NCBI GenBank assembly: GCA_963576565.1 | Contig: OY755046.1 | Span: 47,486,786 to 47,550,785, forward strand | Origin: Aspidapion aeneum | Taxonomy: Eukaryota; Arthropoda; Insecta; Coleoptera; Brentidae | Reading direction: 5' to 3' | Length of the DNA: 64,000 nt | Shown: positions 55,491-64,000 of the stretch, piece by piece | Layout: the number at the start of each line of letters is the position of its first letter | How positions within the stretch are numbered: position 1 is the first letter of the stretch | Made by a program: the position numbers and the translations under genes | Notes under the pieces: generated by a model | The model's database searches: none | What the model was told of the DNA's origin: nothing | The model's input: the letters and a program-made list of their open reading frames with translations, nothing else

Positions 55491-56039
55491 TTAGAAAATA
55501 AGAATTCTGTGTTTTTTTGCATATTTATAGAATATTTTACAACTTAACTCGTCAATAACTATATTAAAACCAACAAATAAATTGATGAGAATGCTAATAT
55601 AAACATCAGGTCAATTACACAATGCTGATATTATCCACAGCCAGTAAAGTCTATTTTTGACATCGAGGTAGAATAAAGGGAGCTGACATGACGTAATTTA
55701 CATGTACCCCCTTCGGTCATATTGTTTAGACACTTCTGTCATCGCGATCGATCAGATCGATCGAGCTTTATTTTCATTTAAATTGCGTTTTCTTAAAGAT
55801 TCGAGTGGCATTTTTGCTAGTTTTTTTGAAAACAAACATTGTGTTTTGTGCTTTACGTTATTATGGTAGCAGAAGCAGAGTAGATTAGAAGATATCAAAA
55901 GGAATAACATTTCATAGGTGAGTATAAACAATAAACAGAACCGTACTTGTGTTTTTATGGAACAAAAATTTTGAAAAATAGTTCTCTAGCTTAACTAAAG
56001 CTTACAACCGGTACACATTCTACCCTACTCTATAACCAA
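55491..56039. other. Unannotated stretch
   Basis: A self-complementary GATCGATCAGATCGATC lies at 55748-55764. Nothing else supported. Confidence 0.35.
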
Positions 56040-56551
56040 ACTTTTTTCTTTGGCGCTGCCTTCCCCCCCCCCCTTTTTGAATTAACGAATTGGTTGCGCC
56101 GGCCTGTCCACGAATTTGAAACAAACTGTATTTTTACTACAATAAAACAAATTTTATTAAAACTAATAAATTACATCAGGACTCCCGTGCCTTCCCCCCC
56201 CCAATATTGGTCGGCGCCCCTTGATTTGGGAACCACTGCTCTAAAGATACCCAACCAAGAAATACAAGGCTGGCGGATCAGAATCATATGAGCCACTTAC
56301 GGCCCCTAGGAACCGGGGGCCATGTAAAATTAGGAAGCAGTCAATCGCAACCGTTTGGCGCAAATTCGCTGACAGCGCAGTGTATAAGTCAATTAAGTTT
56401 TTTGATTGTAAATTACAAAAATTTTTCGTGGCCTCGAAACAGCTTCGAAATTTTTTATACATAGCCGACCTGTGGGTAATTGTATGAACTACTAATTTAT
56501 GAAATCAAATCGATCGCCCCTCCCCTGGCCCCCTATACGACACGCCACTGG
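56040..56551. mobile_element. Overlapping hAT-type MITE remnants
   Basis: Two right ends are visible: TTGGGAACCACTG at 56226-56238 (reverse CAGTGGTTCCCAA) preceded by C runs, and ACACGCCACTGG at 56540-56551 (reverse CAGTGGCGTGT) preceded by CCCCTCCCC. Matching left ends and target duplications were not found, so boundaries are approximate. Confidence 0.4.
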
Positions 56552-57294
56552 TTCAGAATTAAAAAAAAATTGGCACCTAACCTTACTTTTTGATTAAGAT
56601 AATTTTGGGTATGTTAACAGTCAGTGTTGGTGGGATCATTAGTAATCAACTCAAACAAGGTTTGTAAAATCTTCATCAAAAAGCCCACAAAAAACGCCAT
56701 GGCCCCGGAGTATCGATTTTATAATGATTTACAATGATAGAAGTCGCTGTTACTTTTCAAAACCAAATATTACCGCGGCAAAATAAAATTTTATACGGCA
56801 CATTTTGATTAGGAAAGTGACTATTAATGAGTTAATATTATTGGTATTTTTATAAACATAATTTTTTATTAAAAGTAAAAATTTATCTTATCATAAATTC
56901 ATAATTTTCATCCCTAAATCAATAAACATCAATTTTTCATCCCTTGTAGAGAAGAAGCTGTCATCTTGTATTAAAAAGAAATATAAACAAATGTATTGAG
57001 TGCAGCCCTGTTAAGCAGACATATTGGTACGACTCTAAGCCACGCCTAGGGGTCCCATTTTCTGTCGCATTATACAAATGCTTGGAGCGGCTCCCCTTTA
57101 TTCTACCTTGATGATTTTTGATAAGCCTGGTTTTCATTCTAGCGAGCGCGAGTGAACGAAGATATTCGCATTCAGTGTGAACGCTTTAAGAACTTTATCT
57201 TGTTGTTCGTTGCAAAAATGGCCTAAGATACCGTAAGACTGGCTTAATTTAAAATTTTGTCCCTTTTTACTCGTAATATTTAAGTTGGTGTATA
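56552..57294. other. Unannotated stretch
   Basis: No supported feature. Confidence 0.4.
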
Positions 57295-57642
57295 CCCAGA
57301 CAGCACAAAATAGACCATTGAACGTACCTTGGATAGTCCATAGCTGGATATTGAGCATACAATATACATCTAATTAATAAAACATATTGCACACTTCTGT
57401 ACGTCCAATGAACGTCCTTTGGATATTCTTTGGCCGTTCAATGGACATCAAGAGACTTAAAATGGACATATTTTGTATTGTAGGTATATAATCTGGCGAA
57501 CGTTATTTAGACGTTCACTAAACGTCCATTTTGATTCCATTTTAGGTCCAGGAATTCCATTGGAGGACCTCTGCTCTCTTGAGAGGAAGGACCTAGAATG
57601 GACTTAAAATCGACGTTCAATCGACGTTCTGTGCTCTTTGAG
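57295..57642. mobile_element. MITE-like element built of GGACGTTC-type repeats
   Basis: Ends CCCAGACAGCACAAAATA and, from the right, CTCAAAGAGCACAGAACG are imperfect inverted repeats sharing AGCACA. The interior repeats TGGAC/ACGTTC/GTCCA words in both orientations more than ten times. The left terminus resembles that of 5827-6789. No target duplication seen. Confidence 0.5.
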
Positions 57643-58224
57643 AAATATAACTAATGCTATAAATCTTTTAAATGATAAAATATATTTAAATAAAAGAAAG
57701 GCGTATCCTTTAAACATCCAATATAAAGAGTACATTTACAGGAAAAATTTAAATATGCAATTTAGAAAAGGACAGAAGAGCTAATTTAGTAAGGTTAGGA
57801 GATTCAAGTTGAACTATGAGTTACGTTAGGTTAGTTAATGTGATCTGATTTCACCTGACTTGACCTTGTTTTTTTAAATATTTTTAATTTAGGATCCAAA
57901 GAGTTTATAAATTGGAAAAAAAAAACATTTTTTATAATTAAATTTAATTTTAATTACGTAGGTATGTTTATAATATCTAATTGCCAAAAAATAAATCGAA
58001 TTAAATAGGTTTGGGGATTTACATTTTTGTCAAATTTAATGAGCAATAAATTTGTTTTCTATGTGACTAATAATAATAATACACTTGCTTATAATGCGCA
58101 CAAGGCGATTATATAATTAATTTTCTTTAAATTGTGGAAATTTGGTAGATATTTTCTTCTAAATGTAAATATGCTCTAACTCTGACTGACTAATATAAAA
58201 ATGATGTGCTAAATATTTATCTAT
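57643..58224. other. Unannotated AT-rich stretch
   Basis: No supported feature. Confidence 0.4.
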
Positions 58225-59145
58225 CGATTTTATTAGCCCCCATCGCTGTCCACCTGGATAAAGAAGGAAGCAATGTCATCATACCTTAAGATAAGGGACG
58301 CGGGCGTGTGGAGAAGGATCGGTGGACAAAAAGGAGGATTGCGACTGTGACGGAAAAGGAGATTCCTCTATCCACGTACAGGATACCGATGCCAGAGAAG
58401 CGGTCAAGGGAGAAAAGGAGATACCGTGTAACCATATCGCCAAGGGATGCATGGAAAAAGACAGGGTTGAATTCCTTAGCAAAGCCACGGTCTGCTATAC
58501 AGACGGATCAAGGCTGACAGACCGGAATTTGACCGATGCAGGAGTGTACGTGGAAAGCAAGGGTATTAGAAAAAGCTACTCGCTGGCACCCAATACAACA
58601 GTCTTCCAGGCGGAGGTGTATATACTGGCGGTAACATCGGAGGAAGAAATTAGGAACGAAACAGGAAAGCGCCTCTGCATCTGTTTAGACAGTCAAGCTG
58701 CGCTGAAAACATTGTGAAATCCAACCATGTCCGCGGTTTTGGTATAGAAGTGCGCAGATGCACCTCAGGAGTTGGCCGGTAGAGGTAGAGCTCGTATGCG
58801 TCTCAGGACACATGAAAGTCCCAGGAAACGAGAAAGCGGATGGACTTGCCAGAGGTGGATCCCGGCAGAAATGCATCCGGCTAGAGCCTATCCTGGGGCT
58901 CACAAGAGGGCATATGCTGTCGGCCCTAACAGAGTGGACCCAGAAAGAGATACAAAAGGAATGGACAAACAGCTAGACAGGCGAAGAAGTATAGGACAGG
59001 ATACAGTAAGTCCTGTAGGGACTGGCTGCTCTGTAGAACACGAAGAGAAGTGGGAGCCATAGTTCTAACCGGACATTGCGTCCTACAAGGACACTTGGCG
59101 AAAATGAGAGTGAAGGAGGACGCGACGTGCAATGGTGCAAAGTAT
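58225..59145 (+). pseudogene. R1/jockey-type LINE fragment, RNase H domain
   Basis: Plus-strand copy of the family at 10280-11251. The frame 58322-58717 gives the first part of an RNase H fold: VCYTDGSRLTDRNLTDAGVY with Asp, FQAEVYILAV with Glu, and CICLDSQAAL with Asp. After a stop at 58715 and a shift, the frame 58758-58976 supplies VELVCVSGHMKVPGNEKADG, the block containing the last catalytic His/Asp. A LTGHC-type tail follows near 59065. The homologous region ends around 59145 without the 3' UTR tail kept by the other copy. The endonuclease and RT are missing. It is a broken fragment, but all RNase H catalytic residues are still legible. Confidence 0.78.
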
Positions 59146-60555
59146 AATTTTAAATGAAAATTCGTAATAAACTTTATCTTTAGATTCTAGATTGCAAAAA
59201 CTTATTTACTTTTAATAGAGTCGTTTTTCTAACTCAAAGCTTGGAATTAATTAAAAAAAGAGGTCTTTCCATACAATATAATGCGTTTTTGTCCCTGTTT
59301 TTCCCTTATTAGCCCCATCTCAATTTGGAATCAATTTTCGATCATGAGAATGTAACGCTCTAAGTCTTTCTTACTTTCAGGATCTAGAAGAACTGAGGGA
59401 CATAGAGCTCAACGCGCTGGCCAATTATATAAATTAAATTCTGCCTAGTAGACAATGCAATTAAATTTATTCGACTCTGCTTGGTAGGCGGAGCAGGATT
59501 CGTTAGGGGATGAAGAGAAGAATTTTCTTCTATTCATATCTAAACCCCTGGTAAATTATTTTTTCTCTTTCCTACAAGGCATCCTTAGGGCCAGTATAGC
59601 ATTTTCTATACAGTATCTGTCTACTATTCTGATTAAAAATTAATATCTGGCCCTGCCACTAACCATGTGCATATACCTTTATGAATTAAAAACATTCTGA
59701 AAAGTCTAAATCGGTAATACTTATGCTTAGCTATTTCTATCTCTTCTTTATCTTAGAGAAATATATATTTTTTCCTTGTAAAACAACGTCAGTTAAATCA
59801 AGTGAATCAAGAAGAAAACGAAACCTGCTACAAGAAAATCTAAAAACATTTCTCTTTTCTTTGCTAAGTTAAACAAATAAATTACAATAAGTATGCGTGT
59901 TTTTAAATAGGTATTTGGGTCAATCGGTGCATGAATAAAAGCTAAGGCAATTAAATGGAAATTCATTGAGGATAAAGTCAAATAAATCAGTAGAAAGGAT
60001 TTTTTGGGCATATCATCAGTGGCTTTCTTCTAATAATCGAACGCAAGCTTTAAATAATCTCTTAGCCGTCACGTGCTAAGCGAAAAGATCTCTATTTAGC
60101 AAGATTCTCATGCGATCATTTGTTAAGACCCTGGAAATGTTCGTCCAGTCTGGGGCAGTAGATGAGATTTCGCTTCAAACGCAAAAATTCACTATCTGTG
60201 AAGAGCGCGCGACTATGCTATTGGTCAAGATAAGTCATTTCGAACAACACGTGACTACTCAGACGTTATTCAAAGTTTGCTATTGGCCTAAGCATGTGAT
60301 GCGAATAATCACATCCTTTGATTACGAGAATAGAGCCCCAGACGTAAAGGTACAACTAGATAAGCGTTTCCACCCTATTAGGGGCTGATAGCCACGACCA
60401 TGCGTAAACCCAACGTACGTTAAACAGAGTTGAAGCAATAGTAGAAACGTATCCACTTACTTTTGTGAAATTAGATCCACTTACTTTTGTGAAATTAGCT
60501 CCACAAAATTACAGTAGACCAGATAAACTATACTGTAACAATAAACATATTAAAA
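59146..60555 (+). other. Mostly unannotated; family C copy 2 at 59445-59570
   Basis: Within this stretch 59445-59570 is a diverged copy of repeat family C (TAGTAGACAATGCAATTAAA to TATCTAAACCCCTGGTAAAT). The open frame 60110-60388 has no recognised motif; its DNA near 60248-60320 resembles 34108-34180, which argues for repeat DNA rather than a gene. Confidence 0.4.
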
Positions 60556-60559
60556 ACTC

Positions 60560-61025
60560 TTTTATTTTTTTAAATTTTTACTTAAAATTTGAAATGTAAA
60601 AGGAACCACTACCCTATCGCCCCTGTAAATTATCATTTTGTTGCAAACGTCAGTGGCGTAGGCAGGAATTTTTAAATCTTATTGAATTAAATAAGGAACT
60701 AGTTCTCTAGTTACGTTATTTTGAATGGTTTTGACTTAACACTTGCATACATTGCATAGGAAGTGCTCACCTATTGCTGCTATAGTTCACTGTTTTGTTA
60801 CAAATGTCAGAAATGGAGATAGGAATTAAAAAATTATTTGCAGTGAATATGGATCTAGGTCCACAATTACGATATTTTGACAGTGTTTGACTAAAACTTG
60901 CGTCAAAAGTTATATCTCCGTAACTGATACTTGTAACAAAGTGATAACATATAGGGATGATAGAGGGGTGGTTTCTTTACAATTGTTTTAAGTCAAAATT
61001 CAAAATAAATTTAATTTAATTTTTT
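60560..61025. mobile_element. TIR element (~465 bp) with internal 150-bp duplication
   Basis: GGAACCACTACCCTATCGCC near 60601 and its diverged complement around 60960-60980 (TAGAGGGGTGGTTTC) lie within ~70-bp inverted ends that continue through ATCATTTTGTTGCAAA and TGTAACAAAGTGATAAC. Inside, two ~150-bp direct repeats start at GTTGCAAACGTCAG (60642) and GTTACAAATGTCAG (60792). Exact ends and target duplication are unclear. Confidence 0.5.
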
Positions 61026-63173
61026 GGATCTAGCTGTTAAGCATGATATGAATATTTTAATTAACTTTTTCTAAATAGGAATCTTCACCTTAAAATATTA
61101 AAATGAAATATACCAAAACATTAAAAAAATAGAGCTAGACTGACCAAAGAATCAAATTGGGTTGAAATCCTAACTAAGATGCTTGATCTGTGGTTACGCC
61201 GATACGTGTGCTAGCTGGTGGTAACGATACACCGCGTGCAATGTGTATCCTACGTCCCAAAGGCACTGCTCATGCGCACTTGACCAAAACGTACGTTACG
61301 ACAAGATACGTGCCGTGGCTATTAGTCCCTATTAAACATCCGAGCATATTGTTTCCATTCCGTTTTGGATTCGACACGTTAAGATATCTCAAAGCCACTA
61401 GCTGCTATCGGCTGTTACTCGCTCTGTTTATTTAGTATTGAGTTAAATATAAAATCACGTGATCGCCTCGGCTACTCTCAAATACTACTCAAAAATAAAA
61501 CATCCGGTCGCACTGAAAGAGGGGGCCGCAATTAAATGCTCCCAAAGGAATTAACTTTTTTTAAGATATTATATCCTCTGACGTCTGACAAACTTATAAT
61601 TGAAACAATTTAGAAATCTGGTAATTATTTTGTATCCTTGAAATCATTTATATTTTTGTCTAAGTCTGACGAAAAAAAATGCATACCTAGTATGTAATGA
61701 TTTGGGGCCCAAACTAATCGATATTCGAAATGATCCGCGAACTATCGAAGCTGAGAGTATCCGAGACTGAACCGAGCGTAAAATGAACCAATGCGCGTGA
61801 ACATTTACTTTTTTCATACCATGCATTATAACTTATACATCCTCGTGTACTGATATTTTATATAATAATAAAAAGGCATCGTAGCCATATATTTTTATTA
61901 TTTTTATTTGCAGAAACCGATTAAAACTAACCTGACCTTATTAAAATCCGACCTATCGTGATCCAATTCCAATCTAATCAAACCTCTGATTTCTCCAACA
62001 TAGACCAAAAATGGGGTTAAATGACGCGACTAAAGTTTGCTTTTTTTATTCTTGAAATTAATACCCATTGGGGAATTTTCCCAAGGAATGTAAATGACCT
62101 GAAATGCGTTTTAAAATTTTCCGTTGGAAGCGGTGACCCTTTTCACTAAAAATTTAGATAATTTATAATCCAATGTAGAAGGTAAGGTGTTTTTTAAAAG
62201 CTGGTCTTTGGTCGGCCTAATTTTTTTGGTTTTAGTTTTGTTTTAAATCCTTTCAGTGGTGCTCGAGGCTTTGGAATACGGTGATGAACTACTTAGGCAA
62301 AATAATACTGACTTATTTGTTTTAAGTTTTTGTACGTACTTCTTGAACAAGTACAAAATAATACTGGCCTATTTGTTTTACATTTTTCTTCTTGTAACAC
62401 TCAATTCTTCATTCCACGGAGACGAACATGTCAGTATGTCGCCCATATAATGAACGTGTCATCCTATTCTCATCTGTCCAAGACTAAATGGAGTTTCCAA
62501 TTTATTATAAAGTACATTAATTGGGTTTATTTTTACAACAACACACACAAAAAAATGCTATTATACTCTTGATTACATTAAATTACGAAAATAAAAGAAA
62601 ATACTCGTGTAGCAAAAGACCAGCAACGCAAGAATACACCACTACGCTTCTTTAAACATAATTTCTTAAAAGAAAACTATTGGGAACCATTCTTAAATTA
62701 CATATTGCTCAAGGGGGGGAGGTGGGGTTTGGCTAAGCGTTACACTCAATTTCTTTTTAATGTGTTTTTCCTTCAAAATGCGTTACGAGGGGGAAGGGGG
62801 GGTCAAAAATCCTGAACTTTTTCGTTACGTAATTTAAGGACGTTACCTAATGCTCTTAAAAGGAAAATCAGAAATTGTCTTGATGCAAGCAAATATTTTT
62901 CTGGAATTAAGAAAATGGGATTTTCTTGGAGTCAAAGAAATATATTTTAAAATGAGGCAATGTGTGCCTCCATTTCATGCAGTATTCCAAGAAAAAATAT
63001 GTTTTATTTCTAAGCAAATATTAACTTGGTGCATAGGAAATATTTTGTTAAAAAAAAAAGAAAAAAACTAAACAAAACCAAACAAACTTTATATATACAT
63101 TTTTTGTTGTTTTTTTCTGTAATTTTAGGCTAAAATTTATTTAATTAATTTTTTATGGTTTACTGTTTTTATT
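61026..63173. other. Unannotated stretch with G-rich runs
   Basis: G runs at 62713-62727 and 62788-62802 lie around GCGTTACGAGG/CGTTACGTAATTT words, possibly a MITE remnant, but no ends were found. The frames 61190-61435 and 62850-63071 have no recognised motif. Confidence 0.35.
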
Positions 63174-63590
63174 TTTACCTATGGATCCCAGACCTGGACA
63201 CTTACAAAATCAAACATGGATAAGGTAACAAAAGCCCGAAGATCAATGGAAACACACATGTTACGTGTAAAGCTAACGGATTGAAAAAGGAACGAATGGA
63301 TAAGAAATAAAACAAAAGTAAGAGATATCAGAGGAAAAGTAGTTAAATTAAAATGGAAATTTGTCGGTCATCATATCAGATAGAAAGACGATCGATGGAA
63401 CAAATGTATTGTAAACTGGAGACCTTGGGAGAAAAAAAGATGCAGGAGAGGACCCCAAATGAGATGTGCGGACGATTTGAAGAAACATGCGGAAACTAGA
63501 TAAATGAACACGGCAACAGACAGGGAAGAGTGGGAGATATTAGAGGCGGCCTATGGCCAAAAATGGATCGAAGAAGGCTAAATGGATAGA
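63174..63590 (+). pseudogene. LINE 3' end, same family as 12160-13305
   Basis: Severely 5'-truncated LINE copy. It starts at a GSQTWTLTKSNMDKVTKAQR-like segment (after GGATCCCAGACCTGG) and runs through KLKWKFVGHHIR, KRCRRGPQMRCADDLKKHAE and EEWEILEAAYGQKWIEEG to a stop at about 63580, with internal stops near 63282 and 63380. A short GGATAGATG tail follows, shorter than the GATA tail of the other copy. The C-terminal codons are better preserved here than at 12160-13305. Confidence 0.75.
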
Positions 63591-63599
63591 TGTTTCTAT

Positions 63600-64000
63600 T
63601 TGTCTTTTAAGTTATTAAGTAGATTTCGTTTTTTTGTATTTAGAATATTTTAAGTAGTTTAGAATATTGGTTCGAAGTATTGGTGCAGGAAAAGATAAAA
63701 CCACGAGCAAGGAAACTTTTGTGGGCATAAGTTTGTTTTTGTACGGGTATTTTCATCATCAATATTGAATATTGCATCTTTTGGAGTACAGAAATAAACA
63801 TTTATAATTTATTATTCTTATTATTATTAAATTAATACATTTTTTTGTGTGATGGTGTGTACGTCCTCGCAATGTCCTTTTTAATTTATAAAATATTTTA
63901 TAACTAAACGCAATAACTCAAATTTATTCCAATAAATAAGGTTTTTATAGTGAACCAGAGATGACGACATTGTGATTTCCGGTCCAAAAACAAAATTTTA
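63600..64000. other. Unannotated AT-rich end of window
   Basis: A (TTA)n run lies near 63808-63831. No gene or element end supported. Confidence 0.4.

Noticed and set aside
60110..60388. 92-codon open frame as a possible small gene
   Set aside because: No recognisable motif, and the underlying DNA partly recurs near 34108-34180, so repeat DNA is more likely.
61190..61435. Coding region in a CG-richer patch
   Set aside because: Translation has no motif and the patch is short; likely a MITE remnant or compositional fluctuation.

Overview
The window reads as AT-rich, repeat-saturated nuclear DNA of an arthropod, most likely an insect (a beetle-like genome is plausible; this is inferred from the repeat types, not from a host gene). 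I recognise no intact host protein-coding gene. Almost everything that can be named is a transposable element, a relic of one, or a tandem/satellite repeat.

The one nearly intact unit is a Ty3/gypsy-type LTR retrotransposon at 47661-54252. It has two 415-bp LTRs differing at 3 positions, a 4-bp target duplication (ataa), a primer-binding site matching tRNA-Leu, a long gag ORF with a CCHC knuckle, a protease frame and a 3-kb RT-RNaseH-integrase frame; no env is seen. Its untranslated leader is a tandem array of seven 113-bp units. Each starts with a perfect three-part heat-shock element (TTCnnGAAnnTTC), and the LTR promoter carries HSE-like inverted repeats, a GAGA motif, a TATA box and an arthropod-type initiator. 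This is the strongest candidate for an undescribed system: a retrotransposon wired for heat-shock-factor control.

Layout. 0-4 kb: a tRNA-Phe-like sequence and two inverted copies of one LINE. 5.8-9.6 kb: TIR elements, two flanked by TTAA, one containing a hammerhead-ribozyme-like fold. 10-13.3 kb: an R1/jockey-type LINE 3' end (minus strand, with target duplication) and a second LINE split by a DNA-type repeat ('family A'). 14-19.2 kb: a 340-bp tandem duplication and hAT relics, including an internally deleted hAT element that keeps the N-terminal zinc-finger exon. 20.6-23.7 kb: a 1.7-kb palindrome, hAT MITEs with perfect 8-bp target duplications and a long-TIR MITE. 24.3-25.7 kb: four ~330-bp tandem units. 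26.8-28.1 kb: family A copies, one with a nested MITE. 28.8-30.5 kb: about eleven ~168-bp satellite monomers. 30.9-37.3 kb: a 608-bp fold-back element, a TA-flanked TIR element, a second internally deleted hAT that keeps the transposase C terminus, and a SINE-like element whose 3' end resembles the R1-type LINE. 39.5-47.5 kb: a LINE C-terminal relic, G-rich and 16-bp minisatellites, fold-back repeats and a Tc1/mariner relic. 54.3-64 kb: sparse AT-rich DNA with MITE ends, a second R1-type LINE copy, a TIR element and a LINE 3' end.

The relationships between elements carry the information here. There are nested insertions with intact target duplications. Two hAT deletion derivatives keep opposite ends of a similar transposase. 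A SINE-like element appears to borrow a LINE tail.
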